NCBI GenBank assembly: GCA_964019165.1
Contig: OZ025271.1
Span: 8,050,275 to 8,114,274 of the forward strand
Direction of reading: 5' to 3'
DNA length: 64,000 nucleotides
Source of the DNA: Mastigias papua
Taxonomy: Eukaryota > Cnidaria > Scyphozoa > Rhizostomeae > Mastigiidae
Part shown: piece after piece, positions 47,170-57,490 of the stretch
Numbering within the stretch: the stretch's first letter is position 1
Layout of the letters: the number at the start of each line of letters is the position of its first letter
Notes under the pieces: generated by a model
Seen by the model: only the letters and a program-made list of their open reading frames with translations
Told to the model about the DNA's origin: nothing
Database searches by the model: none
Made by a program: the position numbers and the translations under genes

Positions 47170-48470
47170 TTATCCAACAACATTCTTTAACATTTCTTTT
47201 ACTATTCCTCCATATGTATATCCTGACATTAAGCGGCATACGAATGACACAACTTCTATAAACCCTTTTTTCAAGTTGTCTTTTATCATTTCCAAAAAAC
47301 TTCTCTTGTCTTTTTTACATATGTAAATGGCTGCGAGGAATTCCATCAGTGATAAATGTTTAAATTGATACTTCTCTGTAATATTGTCTGATACATCAAC
47401 AAATAGACTTTTAACAAATTCCTTGTCCTTTCCAATGTCACCAAGAAGCAGTTTAATATCCCCTTCAAAAATTATTTTGTTCTTTGCTAGCAAACTGTGG
47501 CAAACTTCACTTATTGCTGATAATGTTTTTGAGAATTCACTAAAAAGTTCTGGGACTCTCTTTTCACTTGAGCAATGTTTGTCAGCATGTTGTTTCAGCA
47601 TTAGATACACAGTCCAGCAATATAACTCAGTACTGTTGGAAATTGCTTGTCCTTTCAACAAAATGGCAACGCAACATAATGTATGTAAGAACTGCGGCAC
47701 ATGAATGATTGGAACACTTGATGCACCCTTTGCTTTATTTATATCCAAAATATGATCTCTACGTTTAGAGAACTTTTCTACATATATATTGATTTGCTCG
47801 TCAGTGAGCCCTTGAACTTCAACAGTCTTCAAACCACCTACGCCACGGTAATCGTTCAGCTTGAATTCGACGTGTGGTCTCCCGGTTAGCAAAACTTTAG
47901 ACATTTGGCAAACCCTGCGGCTTAGAAGTCGGTCAATGATTGACTCCTTTTCTGTTATGTCAAAAAGTTCATCCAGGCCATCTACTATAACCAAGATCCC
48001 TTCTCCATCTCCCAAATCGTAGTTAACTTTACTTTTAAGAAACTTACTAAGAATTTCATGTTTCTTCAGATTGGCCCCTTCATTTTCCACAAAGTAATTT
48101 AAATCTCTACATTCAAACATGACACACATTTTAAAGTTTTGATAAATTTCACCATTTGCCCACCCATAAGTCAACTGTTTAACTAGAACCGATTTTCCCA
48201 TTCCTGCAATGCCGCGAAGAAAAGTTACACGGTTTTCGTTGTCGATCAAATTTGATATATCAATAGTGTCACCTTTGATATCCTTAAGGTTTTCCAAATA
48301 CCTTTTCGCTTCATCTCTGAAACTGGTCTCCGGTCGAGAGGAACAGCCTATCTTTAGCTTTACAGCAAATTCAGAGACATCTACTTCTTTCAGCACTATT
48401 CTGTCATTTTCATCCACCACATGAATCTCATGTGTCTTGTGAAGTTTTTTATAAGTCCTCTTTATTTTTT
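47170..48470 (-). CDS. NLR gene: NACHT NTPase exon
   Basis: The exon begins after acceptor CAATTTTCTCGTAG (AG at 48472-48471) in phase 1, matching the phase-1 donors of the HEPN exons. An open frame continues upstream to 48675, but that part is hydrophobic and better read as intron. Domains: basic helical linker (EKIKRTYKKLHK); NACHT with Walker A GIAGMGKS (about 48193-48216), Walker B ILVIVDGLDELFD (about 47965-48000) and sensor LLTGRPHV (about 47880); winged-helix part HVPQFLHTLC (about 47690); superhelical part ending FKHLSLMEFLAAIYI (about 47350). The family are cytosolic STAND NTPases that oligomerise on ligand sensing in innate immunity. The frame stops at TAA 47172-47170, but homology-like sequence continues in frame. 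Confidence 0.9.
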
Positions 48471-50622
48471 CTACGAGAAAATTGCGACTCTTTGACAGAG
48501 ATAAAACAAGAGCGGGAAAAGAATTAATGATGAAAGGTTTGTGGAATCTTTCTGCATAAGGAGTTGGAGCAAGTAAGCCTAAAACGAGCAATAGAGCCTT
48601 CAGGGTATTAAGGTGCTTGCTTGAAGGAAAGAAAATCACGGAAAAAATACGATTCATGCAATTGATTGGACTCAATATCTAGCTCAGGGGATAAAGGTTA
48701 ATTTTGAGAGAAGCGCAGGGGAGCGGACCTCTGTTGTTAAAAGTGATGATCATTTAGGGGGATCACAGTCCCTCTAATGTTGAAGGCTGTATTGATTTGC
48801 TTCCTTTCAAACTACACCCATTGCACATTACAAGTCCAAATGGTGCTGTTTTCGAAGGTAATCACTTGAAGTGCATGTCACTTAAAAGTTTCTTATTCCT
48901 AGTATTTCCTCATGTTGTACAATATTGCTTGTGATAAATCCTGTATTCTGATGATTTAATACATTGCCTTCGAAGACTTTATCTAAAGAATCGTAGATAA
49001 CTGTGATCGCTGTAATAATTGTTGATATACTGTTGATTACACTATTTAAGTTGATAAAACTTAACCCATTATTTACGCATCTTTGAATAAGCTGGGCGTG
49101 CTTATTACAAAGTCACGTTTTTCTATGACGTTGTACTTGGAAAGCGCTCTTGCTAATAGTGTCAGATGTTACTTCTCCTGAGAGTGAGGCTTGACAGACA
49201 ACAACGGTTGAATATTTTGAACATGATAAGGGACATTTCTTGGCCCAATTGGTTGCTGCAACAACAAGACATATGAACAAGCCAAAATTAGACTTTTATT
49301 TTCATCCATTTACTGTAATGGGCCATTTAATTATTTAAATATTGCTTGTCTCTAATCTTCTCTTAACAATGTTGGGGTCAATTATCCAAAAAAGTAGGAA
49401 CAGTGGACCCAACAGTAATCAAATAGAGGGACTTTCATATATCCCAGACCTATCGCAGCACTTTGATGTTGCAGTGTAAGGGCCTGTTCTCCTAGGAATG
49501 GGGTGATAATAGTTATTTCTGCAGTTCTTACAATTTAGTTTTATAAATGTTGATTTCGGGGTTTCCACTTATGGATCAAATGACTGAAATTATCAATATT
49601 CAATAACAATAGTATTTCTATTGTGGTTTCCAGTAAGACAGGGATCTTTTGATAGGCTCTGATCAGTGGTGAAAAGAGCAGTACGTACATATGATAAGCA
49701 TAAAGCGTACATTCTAACATCATTAGTTCATATGTTTAATTCATTTATATCCAAGTTATTATATTTAAAATGAATAGCGACGAAACCTTGGGAAAACAAT
49801 AAAAGTGTTACCTCGCAGGTCCACAAGATGGCAGCGGATATCAAGCAAATTGTGATAATAAGTTATCTGAGAGTTCAAGGATGGAAGACAAGATTCCTAT
49901 GCTATGGGCTACATCGCCATCATTGGACAAAAGCAATTGATGAGGTAGACCATTACCAGCATATACTGTATATCAATGCATTAATGGAAGAGATTTTACA
50001 TTCGGATGAATGGCCAAAGAGATTGATGGCAAATGGTTTCATCAAGTACAAGGTACATTTGGAAACATATGATATCGACCTCTCCTTACATTATTGACAG
50101 GAAGCATCACGTGAGAATTCAGAGATCGCAATACAATTTACAGAACTCGAAAAACCTCTCCACGAGAAACGAGATTAAATAAGAACTAATAAAATTCTGT
50201 CTAAATTCACCAGAAAAGTAAATAAGATGTTAAGAGAATGTATAACTATATATTCAATATAATTAAAGAAAATAGTAAATTCGTAAGGATGGAAACAATT
50301 AAAAGTTGAGACCAATCGCTAACATAGATGTTCGTTTGTGCTGGAGGTCGGAGCAGGGGGTAAATACACTATAATGAAACATAATTATCTCAGACGTTAG
50401 CAATCAAAATGTCTAAAATAGGACCGTCAATTCATCACTATTTAAGCAGTCCCTCGTTAAAAACAGCCCATCCACTAATACAATGTAGTGTATAGGATGT
50501 GATTGCTTGAGCTAAAACCCTTGTCTTTACGATGTGGTCTTCAAGCTCCTAACAAATGGATTCAAAATGATATCAGCTTCACTGTATGCATAGAACAAAA
50601 AAAATAGCAAACAATCTCTTAC
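48471..50622 (-). other. Intron between HEPN3 and NACHT exons
   Basis: Bounded by GGTAAGA at 50623-50617 and the TAG acceptor at 48471. It contains an 89-codon plus frame (49828-50097, MAADIKQIVIIS...) of ordinary composition that I do not recognise. Confidence 0.6.
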
Positions 50623-51132
50623 CTATGCGACTTTGCTGAAACACATTCTGGTCAATTTTTGACTTTTCAATGTAGCAGATTTCAAGTTCAACATCTTCTT
50701 CAAACAAATTTTTTGCTACACTTTTGATCTCTGCTACAGTTGCTCTAAACTCAACATCTGTGCAGGACATATTATCAGGATGGGCAAAGTACATATTTCT
50801 AATGTTTCTGATTTTGTCAATTTCTGTTTGTTTGGAGCTGTCTTTTTCAATCAGTTTAAGATCAGAGTAAAGAAAAATCTTGCACAATATTGTTATGTCC
50901 CATTGCTTTTCGTTTCCAGCTTGAATCTTCTTTATGCAATCTTTGTTGCTCTTCCTGAAGCCTTCTCCTAATAGTTCGTATAATTGATCCCCACTTTTGC
51001 CATCACTACTCCATATCCCATAGTTGTCATTCCATGTCTTTACAAAAAGTGCTCTTACGTGCTTTGTAAGGACGTTCACTATGATGTATGTAAGCCGGAC
51101 AAAATTCTTCTCCTCACTGGTTAATGCAATTC
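50623..51132 (-). CDS. NLR gene: HEPN (DZIP3-like) exon 3
   Basis: 510-nt exon, exactly 170 codons' worth. Acceptor TTTTATCGTAG (AG 51134-51133), donor ATAG|GTAAGA (GT 50622-50621); phase 1 at both ends. It starts IALTSEEKNFVRLTYIIV, and includes HVRALFVKTWN, EKQWDITILCKIFLY and IDKIRNIRNMYFAH. R-N-M-Y-F-A-H fits the HEPN RX4-6H catalytic motif. The block matches the DZIP3-like HEPN family, which is often found beside NACHT in invertebrate proteins. It aligns end to end with the two exons upstream, so it arose by exon duplication. The exon is longer than any ATG-initiated frame here and is clearly internal. Confidence 0.85.
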
Positions 51133-51736
51133 CTACGATAAAATTTAGAATGAATGAATTATGAATTCAATGAGACTGAAACTGAAACTGAAGAAGTTTG
51201 ATGTTGGTGTCATTAAATAGGTATTGATTTTGAAGGGAAATGCTTCTGAGCAGAAATTTGCTAATTAACGTATCTCTTTTACCTTGCATGTCAAGATAGA
51301 ATTATTTCCATTATAGCATGATAAAACTCTCCTAACAAAATTCTTTTCATTAGTTTCCAGAAGGCTCGAACCAAACTGACATAGATACTGTTATAACTGC
51401 GATTGAAACAATCAAAACATCTGGTTCATTAAAGAGCAAATTATTTATATAAATTCTTGTGAATGAATTAAAGCAATACATGTAATATGACTCGGAGCAA
51501 AGAACTGTCCATTCAGTTCTATGCCTTGAACATATTTCTAGCTATCTGCAATGTTGCAAAATGGTCCCGATAGCCAATTAGATGCTAGGCCTACTTCCTA
51601 CTAGCAAATGCTTTTATGGCCATTTTAGTTTTTTATAGATCGACTCTAGGGAGGGGGAAATGATGCTAAGCGCGGATGACATCAATATATGACAGACCCC
51701 TAGGAGTTGCGAGAAAAACATTAAATTATCTCTTAC
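51133..51736 (-). other. Intron between HEPN2 and HEPN3
   Basis: 604 bp, GT-AG, phase 1. No other feature seen. Confidence 0.75.
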
Positions 51737-52306
51737 CCAACTGCCTGTCTTCTTGTTTATTAAGATTGTCACTTAGCTCAATTGTCTTGTCAATTGGGAA
51801 CTTTTCAATACCACTGATTTTACGCTCAACATTTTCTCCAAATAAACTCCTTGTTACACTCTTGATCTCTGCTACAGTTGCTGTAAAGTCATCATCTGAA
51901 CAAGAAAACTGTGACAAATGGGCAAAGAAGCCATTTCGTATCTTTCTGATGTTGTCAATTTCTTCACTTGGAAGCAAGGAGTCACTCCTGTTCTCAGTTG
52001 GTCGGCAATGTTGAATCAAGCTAAGACCACAATCCAAGAGAACTTTGCATACTACTGTAATATCCCATTGTTTTTCATCTCCTGCTCTCATCTTTGCAAT
52101 GTAGTCTTTATGTTGCCTTGCTTCCCTAAAGCCCTTTGCTATTTTATCGTACAGTCGACTCCCACTAGCAGCATTACTCTTCCAATTAAACATGGGATAC
52201 CTGCTATTCCATTTCTCTACAAAGAAAGCTCGAAGGTTTTCTGCAACAATGTCCAAAATACCTGTGAGCTTCACAAAATTCTCTTTCGCAGGACTAAGCT
52301 CATAAC
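51737..52306 (-). CDS. NLR gene: HEPN (DZIP3-like) exon 2
   Basis: 570 nt (190 codons' worth), phase 1 at both ends: acceptor ACTTCGTCCTAG (AG 52308-52307), donor TTGG|GTAAGA (GT 51736-51735). Encodes YELSPAKENFVKLTGILD, LRAFFVEKWN, then AGDEKQWDITVVCKVLL and EIDNIRKIRNGFFAH. R-N-G-F-F-A-H keeps the HEPN catalytic-type arginine and histidine. About 20 residues longer than HEPN3 owing to an insert after LSLIQHC. The ATG at 52322 lies upstream of the acceptor and is not the start. HEPN domains in other proteins act as RNases or as binding modules; which applies here is unknown. Confidence 0.87.
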
Positions 52307-53089
52307 CTAGGACGAAGTTCATAATGGTAGTAATGATAATCTGCTGTATTTATAGATATGAAAAAGCTTTCAGACTTATTTTACTTTTAAGACAACCTCT
52401 AGCTCTCTTCTACAGTAGACCAACTGCCCAATGCTCGTTCTATCGGTAAAAAATGGCAATAAATCAAGTAACTTGAGTCCACATGTCTGATCAGCTCAGT
52501 CGCTCAATCGAAACTCTGAACATTTCATTCACCATAATAGTTAATGAAAATTTGAATTTTCATAATAGTACATGCAGATTTGCATTTTCATAATAGTAAA
52601 TGAAGATTTGTATTTTCTTCAGCTTTTTAAGGGTAATTAAATGTTAGTCAGAAATCAAAAGTACATAGAAAGTTTCAAGAAGAAAGAAGTAATGGCTAAA
52701 AGATGAAAATTCAACTAGTTTTTGCTTAAAATGATCGCAAGCACTGTTTACAGAAGTACCAGGTCTCTATGGCAAATCATCTGGCTCTAAATAAAGCAAT
52801 AAGTATCCGGCAATCCTATCAAATCGTGTTTTCTATGATAACCCGTTTTAAGTAAGGGCAGCGACAGAATAGTGTGAAGAGCAGATACTCAGATATTACT
52901 AATCATATTGAAGAAGTATACTAATCAGTCGCTTTGAGCTCTTTACAAATGAAACTGCCTTCACTGAAACATTTCCATCACTTTCCAAACATAGCTTAAT
53001 ATTGAAAGTTTCTGCTAATTTCATTCTCTAAACTGTGTCTTAACACAACAGGAAGATTGTCGCGTAGAACAATTGAAATAACAACTTAC
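52307..53089 (-). other. Intron between HEPN1 and HEPN2
   Basis: 783 bp, GT-AG, phase 1. It contains a 28-bp tandem repeat at 52533-52616. Confidence 0.75.
52533..52616 (+). repeat. 28-bp minisatellite, three units
   Basis: Units 52533-52560, 52561-52588 and 52589-52616, each starting cataatag and ending in a ttttg-type block. Located in an intron of the NLR gene. Confidence 0.85.
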
Positions 53090-53701
53090 CAGATAAATGC
53101 TTCGATTCATTCTCTTCACCTTTTCCCAGTTCTTTGCTACACTTCATCTCTTTATTTGGCTGTATGCATTGCTCATCAGATTTTGATGTTTCAATATCTG
53201 ATTGCCAAATCTTACAGATTTCATCATCAGCGTCTTTTTGAAACAACTTTCTTGCTGCATTAGTAATGTCTGCTATCATTTTGTCACTATGTTCAGGTAC
53301 ACATGGATTGCTTGGTGTATAAGATGCAAACTGAGAACATGCTCTCCTGAGCTTTACTATGTCTCCTTTAACTGACTTGTCACAAATGTCCAGGCCAAAG
53401 TCAACCATGATATGTGCCAAAATATCAGTACCCCATTCTTCTTCTTTCCCACAATTTAACATGTCCTTGAATTCATTGAATTTTTTGCGGTTCTTCTTCG
53501 TCTTCTTCTTATCAGGTATTGCATTGACAAGATCAGTGCCTGATTCGCTGCAACTTTTCCATGATTGTTCTGGAAATTTCGCATTCCAGCGTTCAATAAA
53601 AAACTGTCGCAGGTATTTCGGAACAATTTGTGAATTAACGACAGACAGCTTCTCATAATAGTTTGGTGTCTTATTTGATTTCTCCATACTATCCATTGGA
53701 T
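53090..53701 (-). CDS. NLR gene: HEPN (DZIP3-like) exon 1, diverged
   Basis: 612 nt (204 codons' worth), phase 1 at both ends: acceptor TTATCTTAATTCTAG (AG 53703-53702), donor TCTG|GTAAGT (GT 53089-53088). Encodes NYYEKLSVVNSQIVPKYL, RQFFIERWN, EEEWGTDILAHIMVDFGLD and a C-terminal acidic/lysine tail. It aligns with exons 2 and 3, but where they have R-N-x-x-F-A-H it has RRACSQFASY, so the catalytic-type histidine is missing. A start codon exists at 53696 (MDSMEKS), five bases inside the exon, yet the acceptor just upstream suggests an earlier exon that I could not find. If there is none, this ATG starts the protein. Confidence 0.82.
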
Positions 53702-53703
53702 CT

Positions 53704-54189
53704 AGAATTAAGATAATTTCTAAATATATAGCATTGTGCTGATATGAATAGAAGATGTTTGATTGCCGAATGAATGAACAATCACTGCTACAACTGTCTG
53801 CAAAATTGTTAACATTTCCACCATTTCTGCTTTTCTACCATACATGCTGCAGATTCTTATTGGAAGATCTTTGAGATGGAACTTGAACGATGCTACATGG
53901 CGAATGCATCAAGTGATATAAGCTAGTTGAGCAAGATAAGAAAAGTAAGCTTGAGTGAGAAATCAACCTTTCTTAGGATAGGCCTAGTGCTTTGTAGAAG
54001 AGAAATGCAAATGTAGATAATAAAATTTATGTATAATTTAGCATTTTACCCTGCTATACTGTCAAAACATCAGGCCTTCAATTTATTGTTAAAGGTCAGA
54101 CAACTGTGAGTAATCTGCAGATATATCGGTTGTATCCATGTCAGCTGGGGTACAGATAATGAAATAACGGCACTTCCAGGGGGGAAAAA
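53704..54189. other. Upstream of NLR gene, no exon found
   Basis: Should contain or lead to the first exon or promoter of the minus-strand NLR gene. I see no convincing signal. Confidence 0.35.
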
Positions 54190-54370
54190 GTTGAGCATGG
54201 TGAAAAACGTTGAGCATGGTGAAAAAAGTTGAGCATGGTGAAAAAAGTTGAGCATGATAAAAAAGTTGAGCCAATATAAATGAAATTGAGCACGCATAAA
54301 TGAAGTTGAGCAAATATAAATGAAATTGAGCCAATATAAATGAAGTTGAGGAAGCATAAATGAAGTTAAG
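54190..54370. repeat. 19-20 bp minisatellite, two variants
   Basis: First four units of gttgagcatggtgaaaaaa type (54190-54264), then about five 20-bp units of tgaaattgagccaatataaa type (54265-54370). All share gttgagc, so one variant evolved from the other. The minus frames with repeated HLYWLNF/HHAQLF are artefacts of the repeat. Confidence 0.9.
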
Positions 54371-54924
54371 AATTTTGACCTGTTCGGCGCCCCATAAATG
54401 TGTACATATCAATCACTTATGATTGCCAAATGTCCATTAATCAGAAAGTTTAAAGAATAGAAAGCAGGTAAATGTCTATCTATCAAACTATTCCTATCCA
54501 ACTAAAATATTCTTCAAATGCCACCGGAGAATAGGTAGAACATATATATTCAATGTTAGTATGGTCTGCTTTCTCTAAGTCCATTCTCAAAATGGCTGTA
54601 GCACGAAATATCTTCTAGGTAATGGGAATGATGTCCGAAAACAGAGATTTCTTGAGAATATCACATTAGTTTTCCGATATAACCAGGAATACAGGCTTAG
54701 GAAAGAGCTATTCCACCATATCCAGATTCACACCACTATTGATGTTGTTAGCAGCTGATAATGGCAGAGAGAGAGAAAAGTAAAGTTTTGAACTGTATAT
54801 GCAATAATGGTCTGAAAGTAGTGCATTTAAGTCTGGTGAAATTTTAATTTCTAGCAATTCATCAATAGACACTTTTCTTATACGAATATAGTCAAATTTA
54901 AATCAAGAGAGAAAACTCAAGCTA
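54371..54924. other. Intergenic, no gene seen
   Basis: No supportable feature. Confidence 0.4.
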
Positions 54925-55110
54925 CAGAAAATGTTCAAATTACAGAGAAAAAAGTCGCATTACCGAAAAAAACTAATGTTGTCAAACAAATTTCAAGTTA
55001 ACGGAAACAATTTCATGTAATTGAAAACAAATTCAAATTACTCAAAACAAATTCAAATTACTGAGAACAGATTCAAACTTATTAAAAACAAATTCAAATT
55101 AATAAACACA
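54925..55110 (+). repeat. 20-bp array, left member of inverted pair
   Basis: About nine diverged units of the type aaacaaattcaaattactga. The clearest are 55021-55040, 55041-55060 and 55061-55080. The reverse complement of the same unit forms the array at 57330-57490. Confidence 0.75.
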
Positions 55111-56140
55111 ACTTCAAAAAGCGAATGCTGTACCTTAATTGAATCATTAGTGCCTCTTAATAATTTTCCTTGATAAGGAGGGATCCTGTTGTGAGAGATT
55201 TTTAGCATGGTAACAGGCAGGATGTGCATGTTTATCACACTCTGGAGTCAATTGGCACTCACCGACGATTGAAAGAAGCAGATTACTTAGGTTCATCATA
55301 GATGGGCAGTGGCGTGCCCATGGGGGGTCTGTTCTCGCCTTTTGGGGAAAATTTGTCTCCTGGATTCCTTTGAAATCGAACTTCGTTCGAAGTACGTTTA
55401 TGCAAACGCCCTGTTGTTAAGGATAACTGTTAAAAATAATCAAGTTTCCTTATCATTAGTGGGAGGCAAGATAATTGCGAGATCCTATCTAAGCCAGTGT
55501 AGAAGATCTGGTTATAAAATTCTTGCTGGCGGAACAGTCCCAAAACCCCTAAAATTATTGTCCCTCCCCACTTTCTCCGGCCATGTCGCAGGCTATATGT
55601 AAAATTTCACGACCTCAGCTATGGCAAGCATTGCAAGCAGGCTTTTCGACAGCCAGAATTAACAATATCATTGGACCTTGTTGGCTTCGAAATTAATGAT
55701 GTTTTCCTTACAATATTTGTAAAATCACATAAAAGTACAGAAAAATCACAAAGAATCACAGTAAACCACAGAAAATCATAGAAAAGTCACTAAATCACTG
55801 GAAAACACATTGATTTTTTGTGTCTTCAAAAAATCTTGAAAACTTTTTCCCCGGCTACCCCCATCCCCTCCCCTCGACGGTTTCAAGGCTTTCATTGCCA
55901 ATATGAAACTTGAGAAAAGAACTGGTTAACACTCAGACATTATCACTGTCACGAAGCATTGTGAATAATCTTGATGCACCTCAGGAAATGCCTGTGTAGT
56001 TTAGGCGACACATTGGAAGAATGGCTGAACAGGATGTGTCAAAGACTTCTACAAAATGTCTAGCCATTGGCCACAACTTGGGCAAATCATGCTTCTTGTT
56101 CTGTCCGAATAGCATAGGATAAACTTTTCCCCAGACTACA
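55111..56140. other. Between inverted arrays, no gene seen
   Basis: The 97-codon plus frame at 55309-55602 (GVCSRLLGKICLLDSFEIEL...) has no recognised domain. Short repeated agaaaatcaca-type blocks occur near 55730-55800. Confidence 0.35.
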
Positions 56141-57240
56141 GGGCCGATTATATGCGACCTTTCAACCCGGGATGGAATCTCAGCCCGGCTAGCCGAAATG
56201 GCATTTGCGCGCTAGTTTTTAGCCCGGGATAGATTTTCACTGAATTCACGCCAACGATAGATCGTCCTATGCAACACTAAGAATAAATGCCTTATCTCAT
56301 TGAACCTAATGGAATCCAATACCGTAAATCCTCAAATTAGCCCCCTGGGAGCTTATTTATTTATGATGCTTTTTGGGTGGGGGCTTATTCGAGGGAAGGG
56401 ATTATTCGAGGGGGGTTATAAAATTATTTGACAAATGTCGCATAAAAACCTCATTGCCAAAGCTCTTTTTCTCCATACTATTACAAGAACAGTCTAAATT
56501 TAAGCTTTTATTTTTATCAGTCTTCATCATCACCTACGGTGGGGGCTTATTCGGGGGGAGGGGGGCTTTTTAACAATTTAAAGTTCTAGCATGGGGGCTT
56601 AGTCGAGGGAGGGGCTTATTCCAGGGTGCTAATTCGTGGATTTATGGTAGTAGCTATTTCAACGCTGACAACAAGAAACAATATAAAACCATGGCTATCA
56701 TTTACAGAGAAAACCCCCTCAAATTTTCAACCACTAGAAATCACTACAATGACAGAGAAGCCAACCATAGCTTTAAAATTCGTGCTAATGTATTATTGCC
56801 GGCACAGTACACAAAATGCGCGTGCGCCAACGTTAATTCTCAGCCCGGGCAGGAAAAAAATGCTATTACCAGACAAATTTGATCACCTTCAACAGGGCTC
56901 GAAATACCAGCCTTTTACCTGAAGGAGGGCTGAAATTCTGGCCCGAGCTGGCGTTTTAGCTCCGGTTGGAATTTTTTCATGTAATCGCAAGCTTAGTTTT
57001 ACAAAGAGATGACTAGAGAGAGGGGCAGATCTATGGGGCAATGAACCCCCAAGCGTTAATATCTCCTATGCAAACAACAGTGTTAAAAAGCTCACACACG
57101 AGAAGACAATAAAGTGGATCAGATGCCCCCAAACCCCAGCTCTGGATCCACCCCTGACTGAAGAATGGGGCTGTGTTTTCAGCCCGGTTACCCAGGCTGA
57201 AATTACAGCTCAGGCTAAAAACTCTCATATAATCAGTGCC
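56141..57240. mobile_element. TIR-flanked element with 'cagcccgg' repeats
   Basis: The left end (56141-56194, ggccgattatatgcgacct... with cagcccggctagcc) is the diverged inverted match of the right end (57186-57240, ggttacccaggctgaaat... with catataatcagtgcc), at roughly 70 percent identity over about 54 bp. Further cagcccgg-type motifs occur at about 56210 and 56842. No transposase frame is left. A different MITE (56322-56647) is nested inside. It could also be two separate short MITEs of one family. Confidence 0.4.
56322..56647. mobile_element. MITE with 24-bp TIRs and TA target site
   Basis: TIRs ccgtaaatcctcaaattagc (56322 on) and its inverted match ending ggatttatgg at 56647 agree at 20 of 24 positions. 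TA dinucleotides at 56320-56321 and 56648-56649 are the expected Tc1/mariner-type duplication. The inside has G-rich direct repeats of gggggcttattcgaggg form at about 56380, 56400, 56538, 56594 and 56611. No transposase. Confidence 0.75.
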
Positions 57241-57329
57241 TATGTTGCATGAAAACAGTTGTACCGATTGGCTCAGGATTACTCTCCTACCAATGATTGT
57301 TTACCTTCCGCGAAGTTTACATTGCTTTC
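57241..57329. other. Spacer before right array
   Basis: No feature seen. Confidence 0.4.
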
Positions 57330-57490
57330 AGGAATTTGAATTTGTTTCCAGTAATATGTATTTGTTTTTGAATATTTGAATTTGGTTTTGGTTATTTTAA
57401 TTTGTTTTTGGTTATTTGAATTTCTTTTTGGTTATTTGAATTTACTCTCGGTTATTTTGATTTCTTTTCAGTAAATTGATTTTTTTTCAC
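57330..57490 (-). repeat. 20-bp array, right member of inverted pair
   Basis: Seven or eight diverged units of atttgaatttgtttttggtt type, the reverse complement of the unit at 54925-55110. Confidence 0.75.

Noticed and set aside
48471..48675. NACHT protein starting at 48675 with a membrane-like N-terminus (TLKALLLVLGLL)
   Set aside because: A phase-1 acceptor at 48471 matches the upstream HEPN donors exactly, so this segment is better read as intron.
49828..50097. 89-codon plus frame inside an NLR intron
   Set aside because: No recognisable domain, AT-rich, and no supporting signals.
51918..52310. 130-codon plus-strand frame, and similar ones at 50780-50971 and 53359-53658
   Set aside because: Antisense shadows of the HEPN exons.
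54070..54412. Two overlapping minus frames rich in HLYWLNF/HHAQLF
   Set aside because: Produced by the 19-20 bp minisatellite.
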